Source: Halopseudomonas pachastrellae
GTDB lineage: Bacteria > Pseudomonadota > Gammaproteobacteria > Pseudomonadales > Pseudomonadaceae
Length of the DNA: 64,000 nt
Reading direction: 5' to 3'
Assembly: GCF_900114765.1 (NCBI RefSeq)
Contig: NZ_FOUD01000022.1
Span: 1-64,000 of the forward strand
In this document: positions 50,305 through 63,796 of the stretch, piece after piece
How positions within the stretch are numbered: the stretch's first letter is position 1
How the letters are laid out: each line of letters starts with the position of its first letter
Translations under genes and position numbers: made by a program
Notes under the pieces: generated by a model
Told to the model about the DNA's origin: nothing
The model's input: only the letters and a program-made list of their open reading frames with translations
The model's database searches: none

Positions 50305-51526
50305 GAGTTATGTAGCCATCCTGCTGGTGGTGCTGGTCGCCGCGCTGCTGGGGATGGCCATTGCCCAGGACCCGGGCTATATGCTGATTGCCTGGCGGCA
50401 TTTTTCCATCGAGACCAGTATCTGGGTCGGGTTGGGTTTTCTGCTTGCCTTCTGGCTACTGCTGATGCTGACCCGCACGCTGCTGCGCATGCTGACGGCA
50501 TCCGGACGGCGCATCAACCCCTGGTCGCGGCGCAATCTGCAGAACCGCGCCAACCTGCTCGCCACGCGCGGCTTGCTGGAGTTTGCCGAAGGGCACTGGC
50601 AGCAGTCGCTGCGCCTGCTCAAGCGCTCGGCTCCGCATTCCGAACTGCCGCTGATCAACTATCTGGCGGCCGCGCGTGCGGCCAACGAGCTGGAAGACTA
50701 TCCCGAGTGCGATGCTCTGCTGCGTGAAGCCTATGAAACGACGCCTAAGGCGGATGTCGCTATTGCCGTGACCCAGGCTCAGCTGCAGATCGCCCGCGGC
50801 CAGCTGGAGCAGGCGCTGGCAACCTTGACGCGGCTGCGCAAGGAACACCCCAAGCACCTCTACGCCCTCAAGCTGCTTAGCCAGGTGTATGTGCGTCTGG
50901 AAGACTGGCACAGCCTGCTGGACCTGTTGCCCGAGCTGCGCCGGCAGAAGGTGCTGCGCGAGGAAGACCAGCAGGCGCTGGAGCGTCAGGTGCATGTGGC
51001 GCTGCTGGCGCAAGCCGGGCAGCGTACCGCGTCCCAGGACAGCGATCCGGCCAGTCTGGTGATTGCCGCTTGGGAGCGCATGCCCAAACGCCTGCGCGAG
51101 GAGCCGGAACTGGTCGAGGCCTATGCGCTGCAGCTGCGCACGCGTGGTCGTGACGAGCTGGCCGAAGAGGTGCTGCGCAGCGCCTTGCAGCAGCAGTTCA
51201 ACGAGCGGCTGGTCAATCTCTACGGCTTGCTCAAGGGCAAGGATGTGGCGCGCCAACTGGTGACCGCCGAGCAGTGGCTCACCCAGCACCCGCACAATGC
51301 CAGTCTGCTGCTGGCTGCCGGGCGCCTGGCCCAGCGTAACCGGCTTTGGGGCAAGGCGCGTGACTACCTGGAGGCGAGCTTCTCCAGCCGCCGGGATATT
51401 CAGACCTGCGCTGAGCTGGCTCGTTTGCAGGAACGTATGGGTGACAAGGGCGCTGCCGAGCGTACCCTGCGCGATGGCTTTGAGATGATCGAGGGTCAGC
51501 TGCCGACACTGCCGCTGCCGGAGTGA
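50297..51526 (+). CDS. hemY: HemY, TPR membrane protein of heme synthesis
   Basis: A 409-residue inner-membrane protein with two N-terminal helices (YVAILLVVLVAALLGMAIA and SIWVGLGFLLAFWLLLMLT) and a cytoplasmic/periplasmic TPR region with repeated LxxAxxAL... units. It is the last gene of hemCDXY. It is the Gram-negative HemY, unrelated to the Bacillus oxidase of the same name. GGAGG precedes its start. Confidence 0.9.
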   Translation: MSKSYVAILLVVLVAALLGMAIAQDPGYMLIAWRHFSIETSIWVGLGFLLAFWLLLMLTRTLLRMLTASGRRINPWSRRNLQNRANLLATRGLLEFAEGHWQQSLRLLKRSAPHSELPLINYLAAARAANELEDYPECDALLREAYETTPKADVAIAVTQAQLQIARGQLEQALATLTRLRKEHPKHLYALKLLSQVYVRLEDWHSLLDLLPELRRQKVLREEDQQALERQVHVALLAQAGQRTASQDSDPASLVIAAWERMPKRLREEPELVEAYALQLRTRGRDELAEEVLRSALQQQFNERLVNLYGLLKGKDVARQLVTAEQWLTQHPHNASLLLAAGRLAQRNRLWGKARDYLEASFSSRRDIQTCAELARLQERMGDKGAAERTLRDGFEMIEGQLPTLPLPE

Positions 51527-51535
51527 GCAGCGGGC

Positions 51536-52236
51536 TCAGGGCCTGAATGTGCGCAGCGCGTGGTTGAGCCGGCGCCGGGCCTGATCGGCGTCGGGGCCAT
51601 CCACAAAGCACACATGCAAGCTCAGCTCACCGAGCAGTCTGGGGGAAAACGCCAGCTGCTCGGCGCTGTGCCTAAGCTCCTCCGAGGTCTCCAACCAGTA
51701 ATGCATGACCGCCTGATCAATCACCACCAGGTCCAGCCGACCATACAGCAGCTTCAGCAGGTTGATCCGATCGCTGTTTGACTCCTCTACCTGCAAGACG
51801 CCGTTGGCGACGCTCTGGTCGAAGGCCGGCGTGTTGCGATAGCCGCTGACCACGCCAATACGATACGGCGCCAGATCCGTCAGTTGCTGCCAATCGAGTG
51901 GTTCGCTGCTGCGATGAGCCAGGCCCAGTCGGCTGGTGCCCAGGCTGTCTGAATGGACACAGGTCTGGTCTGCGGTCTGATACTGGGGAAAGTAACCAAG
52001 CGTCTCCGGGCTGGTGATGGCGGTTTTGACGGCCCGGTTCCACGTCAGAAGCGGATTCTTAGCGGGATGTCCTGCTGCGCCAGCGCGTCGCGCAACAGGC
52101 TGGACAGTTGGCCTTGCTCCGGCAGGGCTGCGCCTGTGTAGGGTGGCCACTCAAGGCTGTTCAACTCGAAGGCATTGACCGGACTGGCGCATAGCCAGAG
52201 TCCGAAAAACCAGCTTGAGTACGGCAGCGCCCGCAT
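51536..52236 (-). pseudogene. Frameshifted periplasmic substrate-binding protein gene
   Basis: A small SBP_bac_3-like gene (about 230 codons) disrupted by a one-base deletion. The front part, from ATG 52234-52236, reads through a signal peptide (WFFGLWLCASPVNA) and FELNSLEWPPYTG, DALAQQDIPLRIRF, then stops at 52045-52047. In the next frame WNRAVKTAITSPETLGYFPQY resumes the family pattern (W near NRA) and runs to 51536. One added C would restore it. Either a recent mutation or a sequence error. No transporter genes are close. Confidence 0.75.
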
Positions 52237-52330
52237 GTCGCGTGCCCTCAATAACGGCGAGTTGGCCCGCGCGGCCCGATTGTTCGGGCTGCGCAGGTTT
52301 CGGTGATTATAGGGAGGCGGGCCTGCGCTG

Positions 52331-53302
52331 TCAGCGCGGGGCGTAGGCGAAGGCGTCGGCCTGCATCTGCTGCTCCGGCATGCCGGCGGCGACCAGAGCA
52401 TCCAGGGTCGCGTAGACCATGCCGGGTGAGCCGCTGACCACAAACCGGTAGTCGGCAAGGTCGGTCAGGTCCTCGCACACGGCCTGGTGCAGCAAGCCCT
52501 GACGCCCGCTCCAGTCGGCCTGGTCGCTGACTACACGGTGCAGATAGAGGTTGGGAGCTTGCTCCCAGCGTTGCCAGTGCGGCGCGTTGTACAGGTCGTC
52601 GCTGTGGCGTACGCCCCAATACAGGTGAATCGGCTGGGTAACGCCCTGCTGCAGGCAGTCCTCGATGATGCTCTGCATCTGTGCCAGGCCGGTGCCGGCC
52701 GCTATCAGTACCAGCGGCTGGGTGGGGGCGGCAGTCAGGCAGGCGTCGCCGAACGGCACCTGTACGCGCGCGATGCGGTGGTGCTGCAGGTAGTCGATGA
52801 CGGCCTGGGTCAGCGGGTCGCGGGTCAGAATATGCAGTTCGATCATCCGCTCCTCGCCCGGTGCCGAGGCGATGGAGAAGGCTGCCGGCTCGGCGCCCTC
52901 GCGCTCCAGCAGCAGATACTGGCCAGCGTAATAGCGCAGCGGCTTGCCAGCCGGGGTACGCAGCCGTACACGCCAGACGTCGCCGCCTATCGGGCTGCAC
53001 TCGACAACCTGGCACGCCAGCGAGCGCACCGGCAGTTGGCCCGGCGCCAAGACGCCCTCCCAATGCAGGGTGCAGTCTTCCAGTGGCGTGGCGACGCAGG
53101 TGTAAATCTCGTCGCCGGCCTGGCCTTCGCGGTCGCCGGGCAGGCTCACGCGCCCCTTCAGCAGTACTGCCGTGCAGACATGGCAGTTGCCGTTACGGCA
53201 GCTGTTGGGCGCATCAAAGCCCTGGCGGCGTGCGGCGGCGAGAATGGTCTCGCCCTGGTCAATCTCCAGGCTCAGGTCGCCTGGCTCCAGCGCTACTCTC
53301 AT
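52331..53302 (-). CDS. Ferredoxin-linked flavin/NAD(P)H reductase
   Basis: A 323-residue protein with an N-terminal plant-type [2Fe-2S] ferredoxin domain (cysteines in NSCRNGNCHVC and later IYTC) and a C-terminal FAD/NAD(P)H-binding reductase domain (GEERMIELHI; GTGLAQMQSIIEDC). It is usually named CDP-6-deoxy-delta-3,4-glucoseen reductase in Pseudomonas. It begins immediately after the ubiD stop (0-base gap). In E. coli the flavin reductase fre sits next to ubiD; that parallel suggests a supporting role for quinone synthesis, by inference. Confidence 0.85.
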   Translation of the reverse strand: MRVALEPGDLSLEIDQGETILAAARRQGFDAPNSCRNGNCHVCTAVLLKGRVSLPGDREGQAGDEIYTCVATPLEDCTLHWEGVLAPGQLPVRSLACQVVECSPIGGDVWRVRLRTPAGKPLRYYAGQYLLLEREGAEPAAFSIASAPGEERMIELHILTRDPLTQAVIDYLQHHRIARVQVPFGDACLTAAPTQPLVLIAAGTGLAQMQSIIEDCLQQGVTQPIHLYWGVRHSDDLYNAPHWQRWEQAPNLYLHRVVSDQADWSGRQGLLHQAVCEDLTDLADYRFVVSGSPGMVYATLDALVAAGMPEQQMQADAFAYAPR

Positions 53303-54769
53303 CTAGTCGATACCCAGTTCTGCCCAGATCGCGTCGATACGCTGACGCACGGCGGCGTCCTGCTCGATAGCGACGCCCCATTCCCGGGTGGTTTCGCCCG
53401 GCCACTTGTTGGTGGCATCCAGCCCCATCTTGCTGCCCAGCCCGGAGACGGGTGAGGCAAAGTCGAGGTAGTCGATCGGGGTATTGTCGATCATCACGGT
53501 GTCACGCTTGGGGTCCATGCGAGTGGTGATGGCCCAGATTATGTCGTGCCAGTCGCGGATGTTGATGTCCTCGTCCACCACGATCACGTATTTGGTGTAC
53601 ATGAACTGGCGCAGGAAGCTCCAGACCCCCAGCATCACGCGCTTGGCGTGCCCCGGGTACTGCTTTTTCATCGACACCACCGCCATGCGGTAGGAGCAGC
53701 CTTCGGGCGGCAGGTAGAAGTCGGTGATCTCGGGAAACTGCTTCTGCAGCAGCGGTACAAAGACCTCGTTCAGCGCTACGCCCAGTACCGCAGGCTCATC
53801 CGGTGGCCGGCCGGTGTAGGTGCTGTGGTAGATCGGCTTCTCGCGTTGAGTGATGCGTTCGATAGTAAATACCGGGAAGCGATCAACCTCGTTGTAGTAG
53901 CCGGTGTGGTCGCCGAACGGCCCTTCCGCGGCCATCTCGCCGGGGTGAATCACGCCTTCGAGCACGAGCTCGGCGCTGGCTGGCACCTGCAGGTCCGAGC
54001 CGCGACATTTGACCAGCTCGGTGCGCTGGCCGCGCAGCAGGCCGGCAAAGGCGTACTCGGACAGGCTGTCGGGTACCGGCGTTACCGCGCCCAGAATGGT
54101 CGCAGGGTCGGCACCCAGCACCACCGCAACGGGGAAGGGCTTACCGGGGTGCTTTTCCTGCCACTCACGAAAGTCCAGGGCACCGCCGCGGTGGCTCAGC
54201 CAGCGCATGATGACCTTGTTGCGGCCGATCACCTGTTGGCGATAGATACCCAGATTCTGCCGCTCCTTGTGCGGCCCCTTGGTAACCACCAGGCCCCAGG
54301 TGATCAGCGGGCCGGCATCGCCCGGCCAGCAGGTCTGGACCGGAATGCGGCCCAGATCGACATCGTCACCTTCAAACACCTGCGCCTGGCAGGGGGCGTC
54401 GCGCAGGACCTTGGGCGCCATGTTGATAACTTTCTTGAAGATCGGCAGCTTGCTCCAGGCGTCTTTCAGCCCCTTCGGCGGATCGGGCTCCTTGAGAAAG
54501 GCCAGCAGTTTGCCGATTTCACGCAGCTCGCTGATGCTCTCGGCGCCCATACCCATGGCCACGCGCTCGGGCGTACCGAACAGGTTGCCGAGTACAGGCA
54601 TGTCAGAGCCAGTGGGATTTTCAAATAACAGGGCGGGGCCACCCTTGCGCAGGGTGCGGTCGCAGATCTCTGTCATCTCCAGTACGGGGGAGACGGGTGT
54701 CTGGATGCGCTTGAGTTCGCCGCGCTGTTCCAGGCCCTTGATGAAATCGCGTAGATCGGAATATTGCAT
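53303..54769 (-). CDS. ubiD: 4-hydroxy-3-polyprenylbenzoate decarboxylase
   Basis: A 488-residue prenylated-flavin-dependent decarboxylase of ubiquinone biosynthesis. It opens with [22 protein letters not shown], and has the prFMN/metal region [23 protein letters not shown] and catalytic-region residues PFGDHTGYY. Length matches UbiD. The leader before its start is a 7-bp repeat array, so the ribosome site is unclear; a GAGG lies 17 bases away. Confidence 0.95.
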   Translation of the reverse strand: MQYSDLRDFIKGLEQRGELKRIQTPVSPVLEMTEICDRTLRKGGPALLFENPTGSDMPVLGNLFGTPERVAMGMGAESISELREIGKLLAFLKEPDPPKGLKDAWSKLPIFKKVINMAPKVLRDAPCQAQVFEGDDVDLGRIPVQTCWPGDAGPLITWGLVVTKGPHKERQNLGIYRQQVIGRNKVIMRWLSHRGGALDFREWQEKHPGKPFPVAVVLGADPATILGAVTPVPDSLSEYAFAGLLRGQRTELVKCRGSDLQVPASAELVLEGVIHPGEMAAEGPFGDHTGYYNEVDRFPVFTIERITQREKPIYHSTYTGRPPDEPAVLGVALNEVFVPLLQKQFPEITDFYLPPEGCSYRMAVVSMKKQYPGHAKRVMLGVWSFLRQFMYTKYVIVVDEDINIRDWHDIIWAITTRMDPKRDTVMIDNTPIDYLDFASPVSGLGSKMGLDATNKWPGETTREWGVAIEQDAAVRQRIDAIWAELGID

Positions 54770-54771
54770 CT

Positions 54772-54924
54772 AGCTTCAAGCCTCAAGCTGCAAGCGGCAA
54801 GCTGGATGAGGCATGCATGCCACTTGGGAGTTTGATCCGCCCGCCGGGCTGGCAGCGGGGCGGCAGGCCCGGCGCTCGGCAGCAAGCCCGCGCGGACAGC
54901 TTGCCGCTTGAGGCTTGCAGCTTG
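54772..54924. repeat. Inverted heptad arrays in the rho-ubiD gap
   Basis: CAAGCCT/CAAGCTG/CAAGCGG/CAAGCTG heptads (54778-54804) are mirrored by AGCTTGCCGCTTGAGGCTTG (54899-54918) downstream. CAAGCGGCAAGCT and AGCTTGCCGCTTG are exact reverse complements. The gap has no gene. Here the array separates tandem genes, unlike the other loci. Confidence 0.8.
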
Positions 54925-54934
54925 TGGCCGGGTT

Positions 54935-56200
54935 TTAGTTCTTGCTGCGCTTCATCGACTGGAAGAATTCGTCGTTGGTCTTGGTGTCTTTCAGGCGATC
55001 AAGCAGGAATTCGATGGCAGCGATCTCGTCCATCGAGTGCAGGATCTTGCGCAGAATCCACATGCGTTGCAGCTCGTCTTCGCTGGTCAGCAGCTCTTCG
55101 CGGCGGGTACCGGAGCGGTTGATGTTGATCGCCGGGAAGGTGCGTTTCTCGGCAATCTTGCGATCCAGGTGGATCTCCATGTTGCCGGTGCCCTTGAATT
55201 CTTCGTAGATCACCTCGTCCATCTTCGAACCGGTGTCGACCAGTGCGGTGGCGATGATGGTCAGGCTGCCGCCTTCTTCGATGTTGCGCGCGGCGCCGAA
55301 GAAACGCTTGGGCTTCTCCAGGGCGTGGGCGTCAACACCACCGGTCAGTACCTTGCCGGAGCTCGGGATTACGGTGTTGTAGGCACGCGCCAGACGGGTG
55401 ATGGAGTCGAGCAGAATGATCACGTCTTTCTTGTGCTCAACCAGGCGCTTGGCCTTCTCGATCACCATTTCAGCGACCTGTACGTGGCGCGCCGGCGGCT
55501 CGTCGAAGGTCGAGGCAACCACTTCGCCGCGCACGGTGCGCTGCATCTCGGTTACTTCTTCCGGGCGCTCGTCGATCAGCAGAACGATCAGGTGGCACTC
55601 GGGGTTGTTGCGCGCGATGTTCGAGGCGATGTTTTGCAGCATCAGCGTCTTACCGGCCTTGGGCGGTGCAACCAGCAGGCCGCGCTGGCCTTTGCCGATC
55701 GGCGCGCACAGGTCGATGATGCGGGCCATCAGGTCTTCGGTAGCGCCGTTGCCGGCTTCCATCACCAGGCGCTGATCGGGGAACAGCGGCGTCAGGTTCT
55801 CGAACAGGATCTTGTTCTTGGTGTTTTCCGGCTTGTCGAAGTTGATCGAGTCAACTTTCAGCAGGGCAAAGTAGCGCTCGCCGTCTTTGGGCGGGCGAAT
55901 CTTGCCGGAAATGGTGTCACCGGTACGCAGGTTGAAGCGACGAATCTGGCTGGGTGACACATAGATGTCATCCGGGCCGGCCAGGTAGGAAGAGTCGGCC
56001 GAGCGCAGGAAGCCGAACCCATCCTGAAGGATCTCCAGTACGCCGTCACCGAGGATGTCTTCGCCGCCTTTGGCATGTTTTTTCAGGATGCCAAAGATCA
56101 CATCCTGCTTGCGCGATCGGCCCATGTTCTCGAGGCCCATCTGGTTGGCGATTTCCAACAGTTCGGTAATAGGTTTTTGTTTGAGGTCAGTCAGGTTCAT
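54935..56200 (-). CDS. rho: Transcription termination factor Rho
   Basis: A 421-residue hexameric RNA helicase that ends transcription. N-terminal RNA-binding fold ([13 protein letters not shown]), Walker A in [13 protein letters not shown], Walker B in [15 protein letters not shown], and the Q-loop/R-loop region [23 protein letters not shown]. Length fits the usual 419-420. Standard gene order with ubiD and trxA. Confidence 0.97.
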   Translation of the reverse strand: MNLTDLKQKPITELLEIANQMGLENMGRSRKQDVIFGILKKHAKGGEDILGDGVLEILQDGFGFLRSADSSYLAGPDDIYVSPSQIRRFNLRTGDTISGKIRPPKDGERYFALLKVDSINFDKPENTKNKILFENLTPLFPDQRLVMEAGNGATEDLMARIIDLCAPIGKGQRGLLVAPPKAGKTLMLQNIASNIARNNPECHLIVLLIDERPEEVTEMQRTVRGEVVASTFDEPPARHVQVAEMVIEKAKRLVEHKKDVIILLDSITRLARAYNTVIPSSGKVLTGGVDAHALEKPKRFFGAARNIEEGGSLTIIATALVDTGSKMDEVIYEEFKGTGNMEIHLDRKIAEKRTFPAININRSGTRREELLTSEDELQRMWILRKILHSMDEIAAIEFLLDRLKDTKTNDEFFQSMKRSKN

Positions 56201-56380
56201 AGGGGTCGGTGAGTGATGTCAGAGTGTCGGCAGGAAAGATGTGTTTCGGCCACCATGGAGCATGGGGCGATCAGCTTGGCTGCGGGTTTGGGAAGCCGCT
56301 GCGCAGGGTGCGTCAGGGCGTTGGAAAGCAAATCTAGCACCGCAGGCTGGTGACGTCCAGCATTGTGGGCGCAAAAACAG

Positions 56381-56406
56381 GCGCCCCGACACGGTGGTCG
56401 GGGCGC
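56381..56406 (-). terminator. Terminator after trxA
   Basis: GCGCCCCGAC and GTCGGGGCGC arms (10 bp perfect) with a CACGGT-like loop, followed on the minus strand by CTGTTTTTGC. A clear intrinsic terminator 7 bases past the trxA stop. Confidence 0.85.
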
Positions 56407-56412
56407 GATACA

Positions 56413-56739
56413 TCAGATGTTGCTGTCGAGGAAGGCAGCCAGCTGCGACTTGGACAGTGCGCCGACCTTGGTTGCCTCGACGTTGCCGCCCTTGAACAGC
56501 ATCAGGGTCGGAATGCCGCGTACGCCGTACTTGGGCGGGGTGTCGGCGTTCTCGTCGATGTTCAGCTTGCAGATTTTCAGCTTGCCGCTGTAGTCCTTGG
56601 CGATCTCGTCCAGAACCGGGGCAATCATCTTGCAGGGGCCACACCATTCGGCCCAGTAATCAACCAGTACAGGGGTGTCGGACTTGAGCACTTCGTCGTC
56701 GAAGCTGCCGTCAGTGACGTGCACAATCAGATCGCTCAT
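56413..56739 (-). CDS. trxA: Thioredoxin 1
   Basis: A 108-residue thioredoxin. Active-site Cys33-Gly-Pro-Cys36 is in [12 protein letters not shown], followed by the cis-proline strand [12 protein letters not shown]. The start at 56739 has TGGAGAAACAC at good spacing; the upstream in-frame extension to 56781 is not needed. Divergent from ppx. Confidence 0.97.
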   Translation of the reverse strand: MSDLIVHVTDGSFDDEVLKSDTPVLVDYWAEWCGPCKMIAPVLDEIAKDYSGKLKICKLNIDENADTPPKYGVRGIPTLMLFKGGNVEATKVGALSKSQLAAFLDSNI

Positions 56740-56979
56740 GTGTTTCTCCAGAGGGATAAAAAGGCGGAATGGCAGCATCATAGCACCACCCGACGCGACA
56801 GCGAAAGGCGATTGGGCGGGGGCTGAGGCTGCGGCGCGTTGCCGCCGGCGCTATGCCAGGCGGTGCGCATAATGGGGGCTGTGGCGTGCCTGAGTGGCTT
56901 TGCCGGCCGGCTGTGCGGGAAAATGTCATCGTCGCGGTGCTAGAATCCCAGAGTATTTGAAAATCCACGGGAAGAGCGC

Positions 56980-58485
56980 ATGGCAGAGGCAGAAGCGAAC
57001 GATTTTTCACTGGTAGCCGCGATTGATCTGGGCTCCAACAGCTTCCATATGGTGCTGGCGCGCGTTGAGCAGGGCGAGATCCGCATCCTTGAACGTTTGG
57101 GCGAGAAGGTGCAGTTGGCCGCCGGGCTGGACGAAGACAACATGCTCAGCGAAGAGGCCATGCAGCGCGGGCTCGATTGTCTGCGGCGCTTCGCTCAACT
57201 GATCAACGGCCTGCCGCCGGGCGCTGTCCGCATCGTCGCCACCAGTGCGCTGCGCGAGGCGCGTAACCGCGGGCAGTTCATTCGTCAGGTGCAGCAGGTG
57301 CTGGGTCACCGCGTTGAGGTGATTTCCGGACGCGAGGAAGCGCGTCTGATTTACCTCGGGGTATCGCATACTCTGGCTGACGATGAAGGCAAACGCCTGG
57401 TCGTGGATATCGGTGGTGGCAGCACTGAGTTCATTGTTGGCGAGCGCTTCGAGTCGCTGCTGCGTGAAAGTCTGAACGTGGGGTGTGTGGCCTTCAGTCG
57501 GCAGTTCTTTCCGGACGGTCGCATTACCGCGGCCCGCTACAGTCAGGCCTATACCGCTGCGCGTCTCGAGCTGATGAATATCGAACAGGCCATTCAGCGC
57601 CTGGGCTGGAGCGAAGCGGTGGGCGCCTCAGGCACCATTCGCTCGGTCGGCCAGTGCATTCAGGCCGGCGGGCGCGGGCAGGGCGAGGTCAATCGCGAGG
57701 GGCTGCAGTGGCTCAAGCGCAAAGTGCTTAAGGCTGCGCACGTCGACAAGCTGGATATTCAGGGCCTCAAACCCGACCGCCAGCCGATTCTGCCGGCGGG
57801 CCTGGCGATTCTTGAGGCGCTGTTCGACGCCCTCGGCGTTGAGGTGATGCCGCACTCCGAGGGCGCGCTGCGCGAAGGTGTGCTGTACGACCTGCTGGGG
57901 CGTTACTCCCACGAGGATGTGCGCGAGCGCACCCTGAGCGCACTGATGGAGCGCTACCACGTCGATCTGGATCAGGCGGCGCGGGTAGAGAACAAGGCGC
58001 TGCGGCTGTTGCAGAAGGTTGAGCCGGCCTGGCAACTGGCGCAGAGCAAACTGGCGCCGATGCTGGTGTGGGCGGCGCGGGTACACGAGATTGGCCTGGA
58101 CATCGCCCACAACCAGTTTCACAAGCACGGCGCCTATCTGATCGAGCACTCCGACCTGCCGGGCTTCTCTCGCCCGGACCAGCAGACGCTGGCGCTGCTG
58201 GTGCGCGGACACCGCCGTAACCTGCCGAGCAGTGACCGTTTGAGCGAGTTCGGTGATGAGGCGGTGACGCTGCTGCGCCTGTGCATGGTGCTGCGCCTGG
58301 CCATCCTTTATCACCACATCCGTGGCTTTCAGGACATGCCGGAAATGACCGTTGAGGCGGCGGAAGACGCGCTGGCGGTTACCTTCCCGGCTGGTTGGCT
58401 CGAAGACAACCCGCTGACGCAGGCTGACTTCGAGCGCGAGGCCCAGTACTGGGCCAAGGCCGGTTACAGGTTGACGGTACGCTGA
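56980..58485 (+). CDS. ppx: Exopolyphosphatase
   Basis: A 501-residue Ppx/GppA enzyme that removes terminal phosphates from polyphosphate. The ATPase-fold phosphate loops are [17 protein letters not shown] and [16 protein letters not shown]; the C-terminal half has the HD-like helical region with a [20 protein letters not shown] motif. The 3' end overlaps convergent ppk by 22 bases, so the two opposing enzymes have overlapping transcripts. Confidence 0.96.
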   Translation: MAEAEANDFSLVAAIDLGSNSFHMVLARVEQGEIRILERLGEKVQLAAGLDEDNMLSEEAMQRGLDCLRRFAQLINGLPPGAVRIVATSALREARNRGQFIRQVQQVLGHRVEVISGREEARLIYLGVSHTLADDEGKRLVVDIGGGSTEFIVGERFESLLRESLNVGCVAFSRQFFPDGRITAARYSQAYTAARLELMNIEQAIQRLGWSEAVGASGTIRSVGQCIQAGGRGQGEVNREGLQWLKRKVLKAAHVDKLDIQGLKPDRQPILPAGLAILEALFDALGVEVMPHSEGALREGVLYDLLGRYSHEDVRERTLSALMERYHVDLDQAARVENKALRLLQKVEPAWQLAQSKLAPMLVWAARVHEIGLDIAHNQFHKHGAYLIEHSDLPGFSRPDQQTLALLVRGHRRNLPSSDRLSEFGDEAVTLLRLCMVLRLAILYHHIRGFQDMPEMTVEAAEDALAVTFPAGWLEDNPLTQADFEREAQYWAKAGYRLTVR

Positions 58486-60677
58486 GGCGAGGCCAGCTTC
58501 TCCAGCAGCGTCGCCTGGGCGCTGCGGGGGATCTGGTTGCCGCTCGGTGAGCTAAGCAGGTAGGTGCCGTCGGGCTGCAGAATCCAGCTGCGGGTGTTGT
58601 CGGTGAGAAACACCAGCAACTCCTGCTTGGCGCGGGTAATCAGCTTTTTGCCTTCCAGCGGGAAGCAGGTCTCGACACGCTTGTCGAGGTTGCGCTCCAT
58701 CATGTCCGCACTGGACATCCACACCTGTTCTTGACCGTCGTTGAGGAAGTAATAGACCCGGCTGTGCTCCAGGAAGCGGCCGATGATCGAGCGCACCGTG
58801 ATGTTGTGCGATACGCCCGGAATGCCGGGGCGCAGGCAGCACATGCCGCGTACGATCAGGTCGATCTTCACGCCACACTGCGAGGCCTTGTACAGCGCCT
58901 TGATGATCTTGGCGTCGGTCAGCGAATTGGCCTTGGCGATGATGTGCGCCGGCTTGCCCGCCTGGGCATTCAGGGTTTCGCGGTTGATCAGCTCCAGCAG
59001 GCGCTTTTTCAGGGTGAAGGGCGCCTGCAGCAGCTTTTTCATGCGCTGGGTCTTGCCCATGCCGATCAGCTGGTTGAACAGCTTGTGCACGTCTTCGGTC
59101 AGCGCGACGTCTGAGGTCAGGATGCTGTAGTCGGTGTACAGACGGGCGTTGCCGGCGTGGTAGTTGCCGGTGCCCAGGTGCACGTAGCGTTTCAGATTCT
59201 TCTCTTCGCGGCGCAGGATCAGCATCATCTTGGCGTGGGTCTTGAAGCCGACCACACCGTAGATCACCACGGCACCGGCCTGCTGCAGGCGGCTGGCCAG
59301 CTGCAGGTTGGATTCCTCGTCAAAGCGCGCCCGCAGCTCGATCACCACGGTCACTTCCTTGCCGTTACGGGCGGCATCGACCAGCGCGTTGACGATTTCC
59401 GAGTTGGCACCGGTACGGTATAGCGTCTGCTTGATCGCCAGCACGTTCGGGTCCTGCGCGGCCTGGCGCAGCAGGTCGACCACCGGGCTGAAGGACTCGT
59501 AGGGGTGCTGCAGCAGAATGTCCTGCTTGCTGATCGCCTGGAACAGGTTGTCGGCGCTCGACAGCACGCGCGGCAGGCCCGGACTGAAGGGCGGGAATTG
59601 CAGCTGCGGGTGGTTTTCCAGGCCGGTAATGGAGAACAGGCGCGTCAGGTTGACCGGGCCGTTGACTTCGTACAGCTCTGCTTCGGTCAGGCCGAACTGC
59701 TTGAGCAAAAAGTCGGTCAGCGGTTTCGGGCAGTTGTCGGCCACCTCAAGGCGTACCGCGTCGCCGTAGCGGCGTGACAGCAGCTCGCCGCGCAGCGCGC
59801 GCGCCAGGTCGTCAACCTCGTCCGGGTCGACAAACAGGTCGGCGTTGCGGGTCAGGCGGAACTGGTAGCAGCCAAGCACTTTCATGCCCGGGAACAGCTC
59901 GTCGGCGTGCGCGTGAATCATCGACGACAGGAATACGAAGTTGTCGCCCCCGTCGCACAGCTCGTCGGGCAGGCGAATCAGGCGCGGCAGCGAGCGCGGC
60001 GCCGGAATGATCGCCATACCGGAGTCGCGGCCGAAGGAGTCGATTCCGTCGAGCTGAACGATAAAGTTCAGGCTCTTGTTCACCAGCAGCGGGAAGGGGT
60101 GCGTCGGGTCCAGTCCGATCGGGCTGATGATCGGCGCAACCTGCTGGCGGAAGAAACGACGAATCCACAGGGTCTGCTTGTGCGTCCACTGATGGCGACG
60201 CAGAAAGCGGATGCCCTTTTCGCTCAGCTGGGGCAGCAGAATGTCGTTGAGAATGCTGTACTGGCGGCTGACCTGATAGTGCGCGGTCTCGCTGATCTTG
60301 CTCAGTACCTGCTGCGGCTGCAGCCCGTCGGGCCCGGTCTGTTCACGCGCAAAGGTGATCTGCTTTTTCAGGCCGGCCACGCGAATTTCAAAGAACTCGT
60401 CGAGGTTGCTGGAGAAGATCAGCAAAAACTTCAGGCGTTCAAGCAGCGGGTAGGACTCATCCAGCGCCTGCTCCAGCACGCGGATGTTGAACTGCAGCTG
60501 CGACAGCTCACGGTGAATGTAGAGCTCAGGCGCACCCAGATCTGGAACCGGTGCCGGTTCGGCGACCTTTTCGCTGACCTGCGCCGGTCGGGTAACCAGA
60601 TCGGTACGCGGGCTGGCCTCGAGGGCCGGCGCTGCGCTGTCCTTGGTGGTGTCTCGGGTGCTGTTGAGCTCTGCCAT
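58464..60677 (-). CDS. ppk: Polyphosphate kinase 1
   Basis: A 737-residue PPK1 that reversibly makes polyphosphate from ATP. Phospho-His active site near [19 protein letters not shown]; also [21 protein letters not shown] and RDLNQLGWTSAD-type motifs (here [15 protein letters not shown]). The start at 60677 follows GAGGAG. The frame is open to 60734, without support. It is followed by convergent ppx and preceded by hemB (gap 16). Confidence 0.95.
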   Translation of the reverse strand: MAELNSTRDTTKDSAAPALEASPRTDLVTRPAQVSEKVAEPAPVPDLGAPELYIHRELSQLQFNIRVLEQALDESYPLLERLKFLLIFSSNLDEFFEIRVAGLKKQITFAREQTGPDGLQPQQVLSKISETAHYQVSRQYSILNDILLPQLSEKGIRFLRRHQWTHKQTLWIRRFFRQQVAPIISPIGLDPTHPFPLLVNKSLNFIVQLDGIDSFGRDSGMAIIPAPRSLPRLIRLPDELCDGGDNFVFLSSMIHAHADELFPGMKVLGCYQFRLTRNADLFVDPDEVDDLARALRGELLSRRYGDAVRLEVADNCPKPLTDFLLKQFGLTEAELYEVNGPVNLTRLFSITGLENHPQLQFPPFSPGLPRVLSSADNLFQAISKQDILLQHPYESFSPVVDLLRQAAQDPNVLAIKQTLYRTGANSEIVNALVDAARNGKEVTVVIELRARFDEESNLQLASRLQQAGAVVIYGVVGFKTHAKMMLILRREEKNLKRYVHLGTGNYHAGNARLYTDYSILTSDVALTEDVHKLFNQLIGMGKTQRMKKLLQAPFTLKKRLLELINRETLNAQAGKPAHIIAKANSLTDAKIIKALYKASQCGVKIDLIVRGMCCLRPGIPGVSHNITVRSIIGRFLEHSRVYYFLNDGQEQVWMSSADMMERNLDKRVETCFPLEGKKLITRAKQELLVFLTDNTRSWILQPDGTYLLSSPSGNQIPRSAQATLLEKLASPQRTVNL

Positions 60678-60693
60678 GATCTCCTCGATACGA

Positions 60694-62987
<2,294 letters not shown>

Positions 62988-63208
62988 GCGCAGCAATATC
63001 CCTGGCCGTCGCGGCAGCCGGTTGTGCGGGTTCGTCCATGGCATTTGTGCTGGCAGGGAGGCAGTCTGCCAGCACCGGGACGGTAAACCACTGCTGAGAC
63101 AGAGCCAACCGCTCTGGCGTCAGGTTGTGGAGGGGTTTGCACAAATAGGCTAACTACGACTATGGCACAATGACCGGCTATCTCCTTTGTATGGCGAGTG
63201 GTGGCGCA
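62988..63208. promoter_or_regulatory. Divergent gap, diguanylate cyclase / DUF6436 gene
   Basis: This 221-base region must hold both promoters. It has no distinctive repeat. CAAATAGGCTAACTACGACTATGGCACAATG at 63140-63170 is the most promoter-like part, with TTTGCACA/TATGGCACAAT elements. Confidence 0.3.
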
Positions 63209-63796
63209 ATGAATATCTGGGTACGCAGGTTGCTGGTCAGCCTGGCGCTGCTGGTGTGGGCGGCCGGCCTGGGCTGGGCTTACTGGTGGTTTGAGGGGCG
63301 TTACATCAAATCCTTCGAGCGGCCCGCGTTTTTTCAGGCCGAACAGGTGGCGCCGCCCTTCGCCCCAGGGCAGGTGCAGGTAGTCCATGTGTGGCAGTCC
63401 AACTGCCCGTGCAGCGCCGGCCATGAAGCCTACGTTGAGGAAATGACTGCGCGTTTCGCCGGCCGCGGGGTGCGCTTTGCGCGCTCGGGGCAGTACTCGA
63501 CAGTCGGTTTATCGGCAGGCTTAAAAGAATTGCCTTATTGGCCGATACCCGAGGTATGGGCTGATTGGCCCGGCGCGCCCTCCATCGCCATTTGGGCGGC
63601 CGATGGCAGTCTCGCCTACGTGGGGCCTTACAGCGATGGCGCCCACTGCAGCGCTGACAGCAGTTTTGTCGAGCCGGTGCTGCAGGCACTGCTGGATGGT
63701 CGCGCGGTCAATATTACTCAGCAGGATTCAGTCTCCTGTCTGTGTGATCTGCCTGCTGTGGAGAAATCTATCGATGAGCGCACCCGTCAGCCATAG
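63209..63796 (+). CDS. DUF6436 thioredoxin-fold membrane-anchored protein
   Basis: A 195-residue protein with one N-terminal membrane helix (LLVSLALLVWAAGLGWAYWW) and a periplasmic thioredoxin-like domain. Its CPC pair in WQSNCPCSAGHEAYVEEM replaces the usual CxxC. Further cysteines, HCSADSSF and SCLCDLPAVEK, are conserved in the family. Function unknown. Starts at 63209 or 63191 are both possible. Overlaps the following gene by 23 bases. Confidence 0.8.
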   Translation: MNIWVRRLLVSLALLVWAAGLGWAYWWFEGRYIKSFERPAFFQAEQVAPPFAPGQVQVVHVWQSNCPCSAGHEAYVEEMTARFAGRGVRFARSGQYSTVGLSAGLKELPYWPIPEVWADWPGAPSIAIWAADGSLAYVGPYSDGAHCSADSSFVEPVLQALLDGRAVNITQQDSVSCLCDLPAVEKSIDERTRQP

